Source: Schaalia odontolytica (lineage in GTDB: Bacteria; Actinomycetota; Actinomycetes; Actinomycetales; Actinomycetaceae). Taken from it: a stretch of 64,000 nt of DNA. Positions within the stretch are counted from its first letter, which is position 1, and each line of letters begins with the position of its first letter. The stretch is from NCBI RefSeq assembly GCF_024584435.1, contig NZ_CP102197.1, forward strand, positions 1,364,001-1,428,000, given 5' to 3'. Below are positions 42,785 through 53,165 of the stretch, in pieces. The translations under genes and the position numbers were made by a program. Under the pieces are notes generated by a model. It was not told where the DNA came from, searched no databases, and saw only the letters and a program-made list of their open reading frames with translations.

Positions 42785-43006
42785 TCACTTGTAGCGGTAG
42801 ACGATACGGCCTCGAGAAAGGTCGTAGGGGCTCAGCTCGACGACAACTCGATCCTCGGGCAGGATGCGGATGTAGTGCTGACGCATCTTCCCCGCAATGT
42901 GGCCGAGAACCACGTGGCCATTCTTCAGTTCCACACGGAACATCGCGTTAGGCAGGGCCTCAACGACCGTGCCTTCCATCTCAATGACGCCGTCCTTCTT
43001 CGCCAT
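42785..43006 (-). CDS. infA: Translation initiation factor IF-1
   Basis: 73 residues: [40 protein letters not shown] and [18 protein letters not shown] single OB-fold that blocks the ribosomal A site during initiation. GGAGG is close to the ATG. First gene of its operon; bases 43007-43258 upstream carry no other gene and should hold the promoter. Confidence 0.97.
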   Translation of the reverse strand: MAKKDGVIEMEGTVVEALPNAMFRVELKNGHVVLGHIAGKMRQHYIRILPEDRVVVELSPYDLSRGRIVYRYK

Positions 43007-43258
43007 ATCCTCCGTTTATCCTCTACATGTCTCGGATAGCTTGCGGCGGATGCCGCCGGACGTGGTTGCGCCTGCACGCAACGCAGATACGCCCAAGGGA
43101 CTACTCTACGGCATCGGCCGGTCCGCACGGTAGTTGGAGAGCCTGTCGACTCGCTCACGTTCAATCGGTCACATTTTTGTTGCCGCTTCGCGAGTTTCTT
43201 GCAGTAACGGCCCGAGCGTGCCACCTCCGAGTACGGGACGAGGCCGCGAGCCAATGAC

Positions 43259-43299
43259 GCCGGTGGGCCCGAAACCTCTTCGGTTTCGGGCCCACCGGC
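43259..43299 (-). terminator. Terminator after map
   Basis: An 18-bp perfect stem, GCCGGTGGGCCCGAAACC (43259-43276) with its complement (43282-43299), and loop TCTTC, starts 9 bases after the map stop. It ends secY-adk-map. Confidence 0.68.
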
Positions 43300-43307
43300 A
43301 GGATCAT

Positions 43308-44216
43308 TCAGTCGAGGCCGACAGGAGTCACCCCGTACGGCGCGAGCCCGGCGGCTCCGCCGTCGCGGGCCGTCAGAACACTGACCCCGTCCTCCGTGAT
43401 GGCGATCGAATGCTCCCAATGGGCGGCATCACGACCGTCCGCCGTGCGGACCGTCCACTCGTCGTCATCGGTGATCGACGCGATATCGCCGCGCACGAGC
43501 ATCGGTTCGACGGCGAGGACCATGCCGGGCTTGAGGCGCGCCTGAATCCCGCGCACCCGGTAGTTGAGGACGTCGGGAGGCATGTGCATGCTCGTCCCGA
43601 TGCCATGACCGACGAACTCCTCGACGATACCGGCTTCCCAGCCGTTGATCTCCCCGTGGCGGGCAACGACCTCTTCGACGGCCGAGCCGACCGCGCTGAT
43701 CCGCTTGCCGGTCGCGAGTGCCGCGAGGGCGGACCAGAGCGATTCGCGGGTGAGGGCATCGAGCTGACGGCGCTCACGCAACACGTTTTCATCCACGCCC
43801 GGCAGGGAACCCGACGCTCGCACTCCGCTGGCGAAATCCTCGTCGGAAACGAAGGGCTCGCCGACAATCACGGAGAAGGCCGCGTCGCCGTGCCATTGCC
43901 TGCCGCGACGTTCAACGTAGGCGCCGCAGTCGAAGGAGACGATGTCACCTGCGGCAAGCTCCGTGTCGCCCGGAATGCCGTGAACGATCACGTCGTTGAC
44001 GGAAATGCACACCGTTGCGGGATAGTCGTAGTAGCCCAGGAAGTTCGAGGTGGCACCCGAGTCCGCAATGGCCGCGGCACTCACCTCGTCAAGCTCACGG
44101 GTGGTGATGCCCGGAGCGACGGCGGCGCGAAGCGCCTCGTGTATGGAGACGACCACTAGGCCCGCCTCGCGCATCCAGCGCAGCTCTTCCGCGCTCTTGA
44201 GTTCGATGCGAGCCAT
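43308..44216 (-). CDS. map: Methionine aminopeptidase, type I
   Basis: 302 residues. Removes N-terminal methionine from new proteins. The two-metal ligands are visible: D in VSFDCGAY, D in WHGDAAFSV, H in GHGIGTSMH, E in LAVEPML and E in WEHSIAI. It is about 40 residues longer than E. coli Map, with an insert of roughly 20 residues (DFASGVRASGSLPGVDENV) after the second metal aspartate and a longer C terminus. Three bases behind adk. Confidence 0.95.
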   Translation of the reverse strand: MARIELKSAEELRWMREAGLVVVSIHEALRAAVAPGITTRELDEVSAAAIADSGATSNFLGYYDYPATVCISVNDVIVHGIPGDTELAAGDIVSFDCGAYVERRGRQWHGDAAFSVIVGEPFVSDEDFASGVRASGSLPGVDENVLRERRQLDALTRESLWSALAALATGKRISAVGSAVEEVVARHGEINGWEAGIVEEFVGHGIGTSMHMPPDVLNYRVRGIQARLKPGMVLAVEPMLVRGDIASITDDDEWTVRTADGRDAAHWEHSIAITEDGVSVLTARDGGAAGLAPYGVTPVGLD

Positions 44217-44219
44217 TGT

Positions 44220-44798
44220 CTACTTCGAGGCCACCGAATCCAGGATGGCGAAGATGCGGGCCGTCACCTCATCGATCGAGCCGGTTCCGTCGACGACCTC
44301 CAGGAGATCCTGGTCCACGTAGTACGTGGCCACGGGCAGCGTCTGCTGGTGGTAGACCTCGAGGCGGTGGCGCATGACCGGCTCGGTGTCGTCCGTGCGA
44401 TGCTGCTCTTGCGCCCTCTTGAGCATGCGTTCGACGACCTCGTCCTCGTCGACCTGAATCTCCAGGACCACATCGATCGACGTGCCGAGATCGAGGAGCA
44501 TGTCTCGCAGAACGTGCGCCTGCTCGACCGAGCGCGGGTAGCCGTCCAGCAGGAAGCCGTTGGCGGTGTCTGGGGCGGCCAGGCGAGCCTTCACCATCGT
44601 GTTCGTCACCGAATCGGGCACGAACTCTCCGCGGTCCATGTACGCCTGGGCCTGCTTGCCGATCTCGGTTCCTTCCGCCATGTTCGCGCGGAAGATGTCA
44701 CCGGTCGAGATGGCGGGGATGTCGAGGCGCTCCGCGATGCGCGAGGCCTGCGTTCCCTTGCCCGCTCCGGGAGGGCCGAGGAGGATGACGACTGTCAT
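44220..44798 (-). CDS. adk: Adenylate kinase
   Basis: 192 residues. Interconverts ATP, ADP and AMP. The P-loop is LLGPPGAGKGTQASRI; ISTGDIFRANM and GFLLDGYPRSVEQA bind AMP. The LID region is short (RAQEQHRTDDTEPVMRHRLEVY), the short-form enzyme without a zinc finger, common in actinobacteria. The start overlaps the secY stop by four bases. Confidence 0.96.
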   Translation of the reverse strand: MTVVILLGPPGAGKGTQASRIAERLDIPAISTGDIFRANMAEGTEIGKQAQAYMDRGEFVPDSVTNTMVKARLAAPDTANGFLLDGYPRSVEQAHVLRDMLLDLGTSIDVVLEIQVDEDEVVERMLKRAQEQHRTDDTEPVMRHRLEVYHQQTLPVATYYVDQDLLEVVDGTGSIDEVTARIFAILDSVASK

Positions 44799-46087
44799 TT
44801 GAGGAATCCTTCGTAGTGATGCTGCTGCAGCTGGGTGTTGATTTCCTTCACCGTCTGCAGGCCGACGCCGATGATGATGAGCAATGTCGTGCCACCAAAG
44901 GGCATCTGCGAGCTCGACAGCTTCAGCGGGATGATTGCCAGCGACGGCAGCAGCGCGATGATCACGAGGTAGAGCGCCCCGGCGGAGGTGATCCGGTTAA
45001 TCACGTAGCGCAGGTACTCGGCCGTGGGGCGTCCCGCACGGTAGCCCGGGATGAAGCCCCCGTACTTCTTCATGTTGTCGGCTACCTCGTCCGGGTTGAA
45101 CGTGATGGCCGTGTAGAAGAACGTGAAGAAGAGCGTGAACAGGGCGTAGATGGTCAGGTAGAACGAGCTGCCCTGCGTGAAGTGTTCCGAGATCCACTGC
45201 ACCCATTTGTCGTTGGTCTTGCCGAACTGGGCAACCATGGGTGGCAAAGCCAGGATCGAGGAGGCGAAGATGACGGGGATGACGCCCGACATGTTGATCT
45301 TCAGCGGGATGTAAGTCGTTGTTCCGCCATACTGGCGCCTGCCGATCATGCGCTTGGCGTACTGGACGGGAATGCGGCGCTGCGCCTGCTCGACGTAGAC
45401 AACGGCGAGCGCGACCACCAGGAGCAGGGCGACGATGGCGGCGACCGATGCCCACTTGCCGGACTGTCCGATGGACAGCAGCTGCTCGGGCAGGCGCGCC
45501 GCAATCGAGGTGAAGATCAGCAGCGACATGCCGTTGCCGATGCCGCGTTCAGTGATGAGTTCACCCAGCCACATGATGACGCCCGTGCCTGCCATCATGA
45601 CGATGATCATCATGATGAACGTAACGATCGAGCGATCCTTGATGACTCCTTCGGAACACGACTGGAAGAGCTGACCGCTGCGCGCCAGGGAGACCGTGGT
45701 CGTGGCCTGCAGAACACCCAGGCCGATCGTCAGGTAACGGGTGTACTGCGTGAGCCTCGCCTGACCGGTCTGGCCTTCCTTGTGCAGATCATCGAACCTG
45801 GGGATCACGACGCGCAGCAGCTGAATGATGATCGAGGCCGTGATGTAGGGCATGATGCCCAGGGCGAAGATCGACAGCTGCAGCAGCGCGCCACCCGAAA
45901 AGAGGTTCACGAGGTCCAGAAGCGACGCCTGGGACTCCTGCGCCATACAGCGCTGCACGGCCTGCGAATCGACGCCCGGCGTGGGAATGAATGATCCCAG
46001 CCGGAACGCGGCCATGATGAACAGGGTGAAGAGTAGCTTCCGACGCAGGTCGGGGGTACGGAACGCCTGGGCAAATGCACCGAGCAA
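44795..46087 (-). CDS. secY: Protein translocase subunit SecY
   Basis: 430 residues with ten hydrophobic helices. LLFTLFIMAAFRLGSFIPTPGVD is the first helix; IQLLRVVIPRFDDLHKEGQTGQ, RITSAGALYLVIIALLP and the plug and pore regions follow. It is the channel of the Sec system. A 249-base gap with a terminator separates it from rplO, so secY-adk-map is its own operon here. Confidence 0.97.
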   Translation of the reverse strand: MLGAFAQAFRTPDLRRKLLFTLFIMAAFRLGSFIPTPGVDSQAVQRCMAQESQASLLDLVNLFSGGALLQLSIFALGIMPYITASIIIQLLRVVIPRFDDLHKEGQTGQARLTQYTRYLTIGLGVLQATTTVSLARSGQLFQSCSEGVIKDRSIVTFIMMIIVMMAGTGVIMWLGELITERGIGNGMSLLIFTSIAARLPEQLLSIGQSGKWASVAAIVALLLVVALAVVYVEQAQRRIPVQYAKRMIGRRQYGGTTTYIPLKINMSGVIPVIFASSILALPPMVAQFGKTNDKWVQWISEHFTQGSSFYLTIYALFTLFFTFFYTAITFNPDEVADNMKKYGGFIPGYRAGRPTAEYLRYVINRITSAGALYLVIIALLPSLAIIPLKLSSSQMPFGGTTLLIIIGVGLQTVKEINTQLQQHHYEGFLK

Positions 46088-46299
46088 GGCTTCCTCCTAC
46101 GGGTGATGGCAAGCGGGGCGAGGCCCCTAGACTGATCCAGCTTACCCGACACGGGTAGCGGTTGGCGATATCCAATCATTAAAGTGTCACGCTCACGCCC
46201 GCCTAGTGTCTCGGCGTGAGTGACCCCGCAACGGGGCGCGGTAGCCGCCGCGACACAGCACTATGGTGCCGCGTCGCGCCGACGGAGCAGACAGGTAAC

Positions 46300-46329
46300 G
46301 GGGGTGGCCCCTTCGTGGGACCACCCCCG
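46300..46329 (-). terminator. Terminator hairpin after rplO
   Basis: CGGGGGTGG (46300-46308) pairs with CCACCCCCG (46321-46329), extended inward by CCC/GGG around a CTTCGT-type loop. It lies 7 bases after the rplO stop and ends the spc-type operon before secY. Confidence 0.58.
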
Positions 46330-46336
46330 CCCAGCA

Positions 46337-46801
46337 TCAGCGAGCCGAAATCGACCCGCCGGCGGCAGTAATCTTCGCCTCGGCGGAGGACGACCAGGAG
46401 TCGACCTCAACCTCGAGCTTGACGCTGAGTTCGCCGGTTCCGAGGACCTTGACGGGCGCGGAATCGCGAACGGCGTGCTTGGCGATGAGGTCCTCGACCG
46501 TGACCTTGCCGCCCTCGGGGAAGAGCTCCCCGAGCTTGCCAACGTTCACGACCTGGTACTCAACGCGGAAGGGATTCTTGAAGCCGCGAAGCTTCGGCAG
46601 ACGCATGTGGATCGGCATCTGGCCACCCTCGAAGCCGGCGGCAACCTGGTAGCGGGCCTTGGTGCCCTTGGTACCGCGGCCGGCGGTCTTGCCCTTCGAG
46701 CCTTCACCGCGACCCACGCGGGTCTTCGCGGTCTTGGCTCCGGGGGCAGGACGCAGGTGGTGCAGCTTAACGATCTGCGTCTTGTTCGTGGAGTCCGCCA
46801 T
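46337..46801 (-). CDS. rplO: 50S ribosomal protein L15
   Basis: 154 residues: [55 protein letters not shown] and the C-terminal [20 protein letters not shown]. An assembly protein of the 50S subunit. Two bases behind rpmD. Confidence 0.97.
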   Translation of the reverse strand: MADSTNKTQIVKLHHLRPAPGAKTAKTRVGRGEGSKGKTAGRGTKGTKARYQVAAGFEGGQMPIHMRLPKLRGFKNPFRVEYQVVNVGKLGELFPEGGKVTVEDLIAKHAVRDSAPVKVLGTGELSVKLEVEVDSWSSSAEAKITAAGGSISAR

Positions 46802-46803
46802 TG

Positions 46804-46992
46804 TCAGTCGACCTCCTCAGCGGTCACCAGGTGACGCACGGTGCGAACGGCACCGAGGACGGTGTCGGTCTGCTCACGCACGACGCTCTGGCCGATCTTG
46901 CGCAGCCCGAGGGTGCGCAGCGTATCCTTCATGTTCTGCTTGGCGTGAGCAGAGGACTTCACCAGCGTGATCTTGATGTTCTTCGCCATCAC
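46804..46992 (-). CDS. rpmD: 50S ribosomal protein L30
   Basis: 62 residues: [40 protein letters not shown]. Start overlaps the rpsE stop by four bases. Confidence 0.96.
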   Translation of the reverse strand: MMAKNIKITLVKSSAHAKQNMKDTLRTLGLRKIGQSVVREQTDTVLGAVRTVRHLVTAEEVD

Positions 46993-47678
46993 TTAGCCTC
47001 CCCTGCAGCGGCCTTGTCGGCCTCGGCGGCCTCGGCAGCCGCGCGCTTCTCTGCCTCACCCTCTGCGCGAGCGCGCAGCATGGATGCGGGAGCAACGCGC
47101 TCGAGGGGCAGGCCGCGACGAGCGGCGACAGCCTCGGGCTGCTCGAGCTGCTTCAGAGCGTCAACCGTCGCGTGGACGATGTTGATCGCGTTGGACGAGC
47201 CCAGCGACTTCGTGAGCACGTCGTGGACGCCCGCGGCTTCCAGGACCGCGCGCACCGGGCCGCCGGCGATAACGCCGGTACCGGGGGCAGCCGGACGCAG
47301 GAGGACGACACCTGCGGTGTCGCGACCCTGCACCACGTGCGTGATCGTGCGGCGGATCATCGGGACGCGGAAGAAGTTCTTCTTCGCCTCCTCGACACCC
47401 TTGGAGATGGCCTGAGGAACTTCCTTGGCCTTTCCGTAGCCGACACCCACCGTGCCTTCGCCGTCACCCACGACAACCAGGGCGGTGAAGGAGAAGCGGC
47501 GTCCGCCCTTCACGACCTTGGAGACGCGGTTGATCGTCACGACGCGCTCGATGTACTCGTTCTTGTTCTCGTTGTTCCGGCGGTTGTCGCGATCGTTGCC
47601 GCGGCCGGAGCGGCGCTCACGGCGATCGTTGTTCTCGCCCGCGCCCGAACCGTTCCTGTCTCGCTGCTGTGCAGCCAT
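46989..47678 (-). CDS. rpsE: 30S ribosomal protein S5
   Basis: 229 residues, starting at [16 protein letters not shown]; the frame 33 codons longer is spurious. A disordered Arg/Asn-rich N-terminal extension of about 40 residues precedes the S5 double-stranded-RNA-binding fold ([35 protein letters not shown]). Residues 185-229 form an Ala/Glu tail. Such extensions are frequent in actinobacterial S5. Confidence 0.96.
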   Translation of the reverse strand: MAAQQRDRNGSGAGENNDRRERRSGRGNDRDNRRNNENKNEYIERVVTINRVSKVVKGGRRFSFTALVVVGDGEGTVGVGYGKAKEVPQAISKGVEEAKKNFFRVPMIRRTITHVVQGRDTAGVVLLRPAAPGTGVIAGGPVRAVLEAAGVHDVLTKSLGSSNAINIVHATVDALKQLEQPEAVAARRGLPLERVAPASMLRARAEGEAEKRAAAEAAEADKAAAGEAK

Positions 47679-47706
47679 CAGATGATCTCTCTTTCTTTCG
47701 GCTCGT

Positions 47707-48081
47707 TCACAGCTCGAGCCCGCCCTCACGGGCGGCCTCGGCAACGGCCGCAACGCGACCTGCGTACTTGTTACCACCGCGGTCGAAGACGACGGCGCAG
47801 ATTCCTGCGGCCTTCGCGCGCTCGGCGATCAGGGCGCCGACCTTGCGGGCCTTGTCGGTCTTCGTGCCCTCGGAACCGGCCAGGTCCGCTTCGATGTCGG
47901 AGGCCGACACCAGCGTGTGACCCACCGTATCGTCGATGACCTGCGCCACCATGTGGCGGTTCGAACGGGTGACGACCAGACGGGGACGCTCGGGCGTGCC
48001 GTTGATCTTCTTGCGGAGGCGGAGGTGACGGCGCTTGCGAGCGACGAACTTGCCCTTGCCCTTGATCGAGTAAGCCATCAC
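47707..48081 (-). CDS. rplR: 50S ribosomal protein L18
   Basis: 124 residues: [53 protein letters not shown]. Binds 5S rRNA with L5. Start overlaps the rplF stop by four bases. Confidence 0.97.
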   Translation of the reverse strand: MMAYSIKGKGKFVARKRRHLRLRKKINGTPERPRLVVTRSNRHMVAQVIDDTVGHTLVSASDIEADLAGSEGTKTDKARKVGALIAERAKAAGICAVVFDRGGNKYAGRVAAVAEAAREGGLEL

Positions 48082-48620
48082 TTACCAGCCTTTCCGACCT
48101 TGCGACGGATGGTCTCGCCCACGTAGTGGATGCCCTTGCCCTTGTAGGGTTCCGGCTTCTTCAGCTTGCGGATCCGGGCAGCCGTCTCGCCGACGAGCTG
48201 CTTGTCGATGCCGGACACCGTGAACAGCGTCTGAGACTTCGGGGCGATCGTGAACTCGATGCCCTCGGGCGGCGTAATGGTAATCGTGTGGGAGAAGCCC
48301 AGGGAGAACTCCAGGTCCTTACCCTTGGCGACCACGCGGTAACCGGTGCCCGTGATCTCGAGATCCTTCTTGTAGCCCTCGGTCACGCCGACGATCATGT
48401 TGGCGATCAGCGTGCGGGAGAGCCCGTGAAGCGAACGCGCCGTGCGCTCGTCGTTCGGACGCTCGACGACGACCTGACCGTCCTCGACCTTGGCGGTGAT
48501 CGGCTCGGCCACGACGTGGCTCAGGGTGCCCTTGGGGCCCTTCACGGTCACGTTCTGTCCGTCGATCGCGACGTCAACGCCGGCCGGGATTGCGATGGGG
48601 TTCTTACCAATTCGCGACAT
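48078..48620 (-). CDS. rplF: 50S ribosomal protein L6
   Basis: 180 residues: [40 protein letters not shown] and the C-terminal [21 protein letters not shown]. Sits near the factor-binding site of the 50S. 15 bases behind rpsH. Confidence 0.97.
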   Translation of the reverse strand: MSRIGKNPIAIPAGVDVAIDGQNVTVKGPKGTLSHVVAEPITAKVEDGQVVVERPNDERTARSLHGLSRTLIANMIVGVTEGYKKDLEITGTGYRVVAKGKDLEFSLGFSHTITITPPEGIEFTIAPKSQTLFTVSGIDKQLVGETAARIRKLKKPEPYKGKGIHYVGETIRRKVGKAGK

Positions 48621-48635
48621 TGTTCAGCCTCCTCA

Positions 48636-49034
48636 TCACCAGATGTAGGCGAGGACTTCCCCACCCACACCCTTCTCGGCTGCCTGGCGGTCGGTGAGCA
48701 GGCCGGAGGACGTGGACAGGATCGCCACGCCGAGGCCGCCGCGGACCTTGGGCAGGTTGGTGGACTTGGCGTACACGCGCAGACCGGGCTTGGACACGCG
48801 CTTGAGCCCCTGGATCGCGGCCTCGCGGTGCGAGCCGTACTTCAGGTTGATCGTCAGGGTCTTGCCCACGCGGGCATCCTCGACGGTGGTCGAGGCAATG
48901 TAGCCTTCCTCGACCAGGATGTTCGCAATCGCGTTCTTGAGCTTGGAGTACGGCATCGAAACCGCATCGTGGTGCGCACGATTCGCGTTGCGCAGACGCG
49001 TCAGCATATCTGCAATCGGGTCTGTCATTGTCAT
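48636..49034 (-). CDS. rpsH: 30S ribosomal protein S8
   Basis: 132 residues: [58 protein letters not shown]. Binds 16S rRNA helix 21 and, in other bacteria, represses its own operon. Preceded by a 62-base gap after rpsN. Confidence 0.97.
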   Translation of the reverse strand: MTMTDPIADMLTRLRNANRAHHDAVSMPYSKLKNAIANILVEEGYIASTTVEDARVGKTLTINLKYGSHREAAIQGLKRVSKPGLRVYAKSTNLPKVRGGLGVAILSTSSGLLTDRQAAEKGVGGEVLAYIW

Positions 49035-49096
49035 GGGGGTTTATTCCCCTTCCTCGTCGCGGTTTCTCCGGTTGCCCGGGACCTGCGACGTTCGTT

Positions 49097-49282
49097 TTAC
49101 CAGCTGCTCTTGGTGACACCGGGGAGTTCGCCGCGGTGGGCGAGCTCGCGCAGGCACACGCGGCACAGTCCGAACTTGCGGTACACCGAGTGCGGACGTC
49201 CGCAACGGTTGCACCGGGTGTAGGCACGCACGCCGAACTTCGGCTTGCGGGCAGCCTTGACCTTCAGGGATGTCTTGGCCAT
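49097..49282 (-). CDS. rpsN: 30S ribosomal protein S14, short zinc type
   Basis: 61 residues with the zinc-binding pair CNRCGRPH and [10 protein letters not shown], ending PGVTKSSW. This is the zinc-type (also rpsZ) S14; zinc-independent longer paralogues often exist elsewhere under Zur control. Three bases behind rplE. Confidence 0.97.
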   Translation of the reverse strand: MAKTSLKVKAARKPKFGVRAYTRCNRCGRPHSVYRKFGLCRVCLRELAHRGELPGVTKSSW

Positions 49283-49285
49283 GGG

Positions 49286-49831
49286 TCAGTCCTCCTTGAA
49301 CGGGAAGCCGAGGTGACGCAGAAGGGCGCGACCCTCTTCGTCATTGGTGGCCGAGGTGACAACCGTGATGTCCATGCCGCGCACTCGGTCGATCGAGTCC
49401 TGGTCGATCTCGTGGAACATCGACTGCTCCGTGAGACCGAAGGTGTAGTTGCCGTGACCGTCGAACTGCCTGGAGGACAGTCCGCGGAAGTCACGGATGC
49501 GGGGAAGCGCCGTCGACAGGAGGCGGTCCAGGAACTCCCACATGCGATCGCCGCGAAGCGTGACGTGGGCGCCGATCGCCTGACCTTCGCGCAGCTTGAA
49601 CTGCGCGATGGACTTCTTGGCGCGGGTGGTCACGGGCTTCTGGCCGGTGATCGCGGTGAGGTCGCGGATAGCGCCCTCGAGTGCCTTCGAGTCGCGAGCG
49701 GCCTCGCCGACACCCATGTTGACGACAATCTTCGTCAGTCCGCCGACCTGCATGACGTTCTCGTGCTTGAACTCCGCACGGAGCGCCTCGCGGATCTCGG
49801 AGACGTACTTTTCCTTCAGACGCGGGGCCAT
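49286..49831 (-). CDS. rplE: 50S ribosomal protein L5
   Basis: 181 residues: [81 protein letters not shown]. Binds 5S rRNA. Two bases behind rplX. Confidence 0.97.
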   Translation of the reverse strand: MAPRLKEKYVSEIREALRAEFKHENVMQVGGLTKIVVNMGVGEAARDSKALEGAIRDLTAITGQKPVTTRAKKSIAQFKLREGQAIGAHVTLRGDRMWEFLDRLLSTALPRIRDFRGLSSRQFDGHGNYTFGLTEQSMFHEIDQDSIDRVRGMDITVVTSATNDEEGRALLRHLGFPFKED

Positions 49832-49833
49832 GC

Positions 49834-50265
49834 TCAGATCTCCTTGCCCTGCTCAACGCCGCGCTTGGCGCCGCCGCGAGTCACGCGAACTCGCACGGTA
49901 CGGGTGCGGCCACCGCGCTCGACGGTATCCTCGCGGAAACCGACACGAACGCGCTTCTTGGTCTCGGGGTCGACCAGAGCGACCTTGGACAGGGAGATGG
50001 GGGCCTCGATGGTCTCGATGCCGCCGGCGCTGCCCTGCTGGCCCTGGCGCACGTGGCGAGTCTTCAGGTTGACACCCTCGACGAGGACCTTGCCCTCCTC
50101 GGGGAACACCTGGATGACGCGGCCCTGCTTGCCCTTGTCGCCGGGCTTCAAAGGCTCGAGGCCCTCTTCAGCGCGGCGGGCGTTGCGCTTGGCCAGCGCC
50201 TTCTCGTCACACGTGCGTCCGCGAACGACCTCGACGAGGTCATTCTTGCGAATCTTGGCTGCCAT
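49834..50265 (-). CDS. rplX: 50S ribosomal protein L24 with an internal insertion
   Basis: 143 residues against a usual 100-115. The KOW domain starts [13 protein letters not shown] and resumes at [20 protein letters not shown]. In between is an insert of roughly 25 charged residues ([20 protein letters not shown]) in the first loop. [20 protein letters not shown] and [13 protein letters not shown] are normal L24. L24 starts 50S assembly and sits near the exit tunnel. Confidence 0.95.
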   Translation of the reverse strand: MAAKIRKNDLVEVVRGRTCDEKALAKRNARRAEEGLEPLKPGDKGKQGRVIQVFPEEGKVLVEGVNLKTRHVRQGQQGSAGGIETIEAPISLSKVALVDPETKKRVRVGFREDTVERGGRTRTVRVRVTRGGAKRGVEQGKEI

Positions 50266-50268
50266 GGA

Positions 50269-50637
50269 TCAGATCACCTCCGGAGCGAGGGAGACGATGC
50301 GCATGAACTTCTTCTCGCGCAGCTCGCGGCCCACGGGACCGAAGATGCGCGTGCCACGCGGCTCGCCATTGTTGTTGATGATGACGGCCGCATTCTCGTC
50401 GAAACGAATGTAGGAACCGTCGGGGCGGCGGGTTTCCTTACGCGTGCGAACGATCACTGCCTTGACGACTTCGCCCTTCTTGACGTTGCCGCCGGGAATG
50501 GCGTCCTTCACGGTGGCGACGATCGTGTCGCCGATACCCGCGTAGCGCCGACCCGAGCCACCGAGAACACGGATGGTCAGGATCTCCTTGGCCCCTGTGT
50601 TGTCGGCGACCTTCAGTCGCGACTCCTGCTGGATCAT
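50269..50637 (-). CDS. rplN: 50S ribosomal protein L14
   Basis: 122 residues: [60 protein letters not shown]. Forms an intersubunit bridge. Preceded by 88 bases after rpsQ that may contain an internal promoter. Confidence 0.97.
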   Translation of the reverse strand: MIQQESRLKVADNTGAKEILTIRVLGGSGRRYAGIGDTIVATVKDAIPGGNVKKGEVVKAVIVRTRKETRRPDGSYIRFDENAAVIINNNGEPRGTRIFGPVGRELREKKFMRIVSLAPEVI

Positions 50638-50725
50638 TTTCTATTGACTCCTGTCGTCGTGCCGGTTCTCTTCCGGATTGTCCCGGTCGAGCCTTGCCGA
50701 ACGGATTTCGGTCTGTGAGCGAAGG

Positions 50726-51001
50726 TCACTTCGCCTTTTCGAGGATCTCCACAACGCGCCAGCGCTTGGTGGCCGACAGCGGGCGGGTCTCCATGATGAG
50801 GACGAGATCGCCGACGCCGCACTCGTTGTGCTCGTCGTGAACCTTGACCTTCTTGTTCTTGCGCATGACCTTGCCGTAGAGCGCGTGCTTGACGCGGTCC
50901 TCGATTCGCACGACAACGGTCTTGTCCATCATGTCGCTGACGACGTAGCCGCGACGGACCTTACGCTCACTGCGAGCGGTGGTTTCTGCCATCAGGCTCA
51001 C
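50726..51001 (-). CDS. rpsQ: 30S ribosomal protein S17
   Basis: 91 residues: [57 protein letters not shown]. Start overlaps the rpmC stop by four bases. Confidence 0.97.
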   Translation of the reverse strand: MSLMAETTARSERKVRRGYVVSDMMDKTVVVRIEDRVKHALYGKVMRKNKKVKVHDEHNECGVGDLVLIMETRPLSATKRWRVVEILEKAK

Positions 51002-51231
51002 TCCTCAGTGTTCGGGGCGGTGCGGTAGCCGAGCTCCCGCTCACGCGCGATGGTGTAGATCCGGGCAATGTCGCGGCGCACGGTCTTCATGCGACCGTGA
51101 TCCTCGAGGTTGCCGATGGCCTGCGCAAAACGCAGGTTGAACAGCTCTGCCTTGGCCTTCTCGAGCTCCTTGGACAGCTGGGAGTTGTCCATGGCATCGA
51201 GCTGATCGGTGGTCAGACCCTTATCTGCCAT
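50998..51231 (-). CDS. rpmC: 50S ribosomal protein L29
   Basis: 77 residues: [40 protein letters not shown]. Lines the polypeptide exit. Its first base overlaps the last of rplP. Confidence 0.97.
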   Translation of the reverse strand: MADKGLTTDQLDAMDNSQLSKELEKAKAELFNLRFAQAIGNLEDHGRMKTVRRDIARIYTIARERELGYRTAPNTEE

Positions 51232-51650
51232 CAGATGTCACCACCCTCTCGGACCACGAAGCGGGTCTTGATAGGAAGCTTGTGCTGGGCACGGCTGAGG
51301 GCTTCGCGAGCGAGCTCCTCGGGGACGCCTGCCAGCTCGAACATGACGCGTCCGGGCTTGACGGGGGCAACCCACCATTCCGGTGCACCCTTACCGGAAC
51401 CCATTCGTGTTTCGGCGGGCTTCTTGGTCAGAGGACGGTCCGGGAAGATGTTGATCCAGACCTTACCGCCACGCTTGATGTGACGGGTGACGGCGATACG
51501 GGCCGCCTCAATCTGACGGTTGGTGATGTACGCACTCTCCAAGGCCTGGATGCCGTAGTCGCCGAACGCGAGTTCGGTGCCACCGGAGGCGAAGCCAGTG
51601 CGGTGAGGACGGTGCTGCTTGCGGTACTTAGTCCGACGGGGAATGAGCAT
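51231..51650 (-). CDS. rplP: 50S ribosomal protein L16
   Basis: 139 residues: [80 protein letters not shown]. Organises the tRNA-binding face of the 50S. Five bases behind rpsC. Confidence 0.97.
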   Translation of the reverse strand: MLIPRRTKYRKQHRPHRTGFASGGTELAFGDYGIQALESAYITNRQIEAARIAVTRHIKRGGKVWINIFPDRPLTKKPAETRMGSGKGAPEWWVAPVKPGRVMFELAGVPEELAREALSRAQHKLPIKTRFVVREGGDI

Positions 51651-51655
51651 GGGGC

Positions 51656-52465
51656 TCAGGCCTCCGTTCCGGTTGTGGACGCAGCGGCCTCGGAGGCCTG
51701 AGCCTCACGGGGGGCCTGCTGCGAAGCGGTCTCCTGGTTGGGGCGTCCGCCGCGGCGGGGGCCACGGCGACCATCGCGACGGCCGCCACGCTGGGCGTGC
51801 TCGGCCTGCTGGCGAGCGAACTCGCGCTCGGTCAGGTCACCCTTGTAGATCCACACCTTGACGCCGATGCGACCGAAGGTCGTACGCGCCTCGTGGAATC
51901 CGTAGTCGATGTTCGCGCGCAGGGTGTGCAGCGGCACGCGGCCCTCGCGGTAGAACTCGGAACGGGACATTTCCGCGCCGCCCAGACGACCCGACACCTG
52001 GACACGAATGCCCTTGGCGCCGGCGCGCTGAGCCGACTGAATGCCCTTGCGCATCGCACGACGGAAGGACACGCGAGCAGCGAGCTGCTCCGCGATGCCC
52101 TGGGCGACGAGCTGCGCTTCGAGATCGGGGTTCTTCACCTCGAGGATGTTGAGCTGGACCTGCTTGCCCGTCAGCTTCTCGAGCTGCACGCGCAGGCGGT
52201 CGGCCTCGGCTCCGCGGCGACCGATCACGATGCCCGGGCGAGCGGTATGCAGGTCGACGCGAACGCGGTCGCGCGTGCGCTCAATGCTCACCTCGGCGAT
52301 GCCGGCGCGCTCGAGGTTGTCGGTCAAGAACTTGCGGATCGCGACGTCTTCGGCCACGTAGTCCGCGTAGCGCTGTCCCTTGGTGGTGGAGTCGGAGAAC
52401 CAACGAGACCGGTGGTCCGTGGTGATTCCCAGACGGAACCCGCGGGGATTGACCTTCTGGCCCAT
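51656..52465 (-). CDS. rpsC: 30S ribosomal protein S3
   Basis: 269 residues, starting at [20 protein letters not shown]. The KH domain has [15 protein letters not shown] and the C-terminal domain [20 protein letters not shown]. The final 50 residues form an Arg/Gly then Ala/Thr-rich extension ([20 protein letters not shown]), seen in many actinobacterial S3. One base behind rplV. Confidence 0.97.
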   Translation of the reverse strand: MGQKVNPRGFRLGITTDHRSRWFSDSTTKGQRYADYVAEDVAIRKFLTDNLERAGIAEVSIERTRDRVRVDLHTARPGIVIGRRGAEADRLRVQLEKLTGKQVQLNILEVKNPDLEAQLVAQGIAEQLAARVSFRRAMRKGIQSAQRAGAKGIRVQVSGRLGGAEMSRSEFYREGRVPLHTLRANIDYGFHEARTTFGRIGVKVWIYKGDLTEREFARQQAEHAQRGGRRDGRRGPRRGGRPNQETASQQAPREAQASEAAASTTGTEA

Positions 52466-52466
52466 G

Positions 52467-52838
52467 TCAGCGGTCTCCCTTCTTCTTGTCTTCCTTGGTC
52501 CCCACCACGATGGTGATGTGGGAGGTGCGCTTGAGGATGCGACCGGCGCGTCCCTGAGCACGGGGACGAATACGCTTCATGGTCGGACCCTCGTCCACGT
52601 AAGCCTCCAGGATGAGCAGGTCGGCCTCGTTGAAGGTTTCGCCGGCGTTCTCCGCCTTGACCTTCGAGTTGGCGACGGCGCTCAGGAGCACCTTGCGGAC
52701 ATCGGTGGCGACGGCCTGCGGAGCGAACCGCAGAATGTCGGCGGCCTCCAGAACGCCCTTGCCGCGAACCTCGTTCACAACGCGACGGGACTTCTGGGGC
52801 GTGACGCGGATGAAACGCGCCTGCGCCTTGGCTTCCAT
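52467..52838 (-). CDS. rplV: 50S ribosomal protein L22
   Basis: 123 residues: [60 protein letters not shown] (the exit-tunnel loop). 29 bases behind rpsS. Confidence 0.97.
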   Translation of the reverse strand: MEAKAQARFIRVTPQKSRRVVNEVRGKGVLEAADILRFAPQAVATDVRKVLLSAVANSKVKAENAGETFNEADLLILEAYVDEGPTMKRIRPRAQGRAGRILKRTSHITIVVGTKEDKKKGDR

Positions 52839-52867
52839 GTATATGCCTCTTCTTCCGTGGGGTCGGC

Positions 52868-53149
52868 TCAGCGCCGACGTCCCTTACGATCGTCCTTGTC
52901 GTGGCTGCGGAAGGTACGCGTGGGAGCGAACTCTCCGAGCTTGTGGCCCACCATCGACTCGGTGACGAAAACGGGCACATGCTTACGGCCGTCGTGGACG
53001 GCGATGGTCAGGCCCAGGAAGTCCGGGGTGATGACCGAGCGACGCGACCAGGTCTTGATGACGTTCTTCGAGCCGGATTCGTTCGCGGCGTCGACCTTCT
53101 TGAGCAGGTGGTCGTCGACGAACGGGCCCTTCTTCAAACTACGCGGCAT
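52868..53149 (-). CDS. rpsS: 30S ribosomal protein S19
   Basis: 93 residues: [60 protein letters not shown]. Located in the 30S head. 16 bases behind rplB. Confidence 0.97.
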   Translation of the reverse strand: MPRSLKKGPFVDDHLLKKVDAANESGSKNVIKTWSRRSVITPDFLGLTIAVHDGRKHVPVFVTESMVGHKLGEFAPTRTFRSHDKDDRKGRRR

Positions 53150-53165
53150 TTCAATCGACTCCTAC

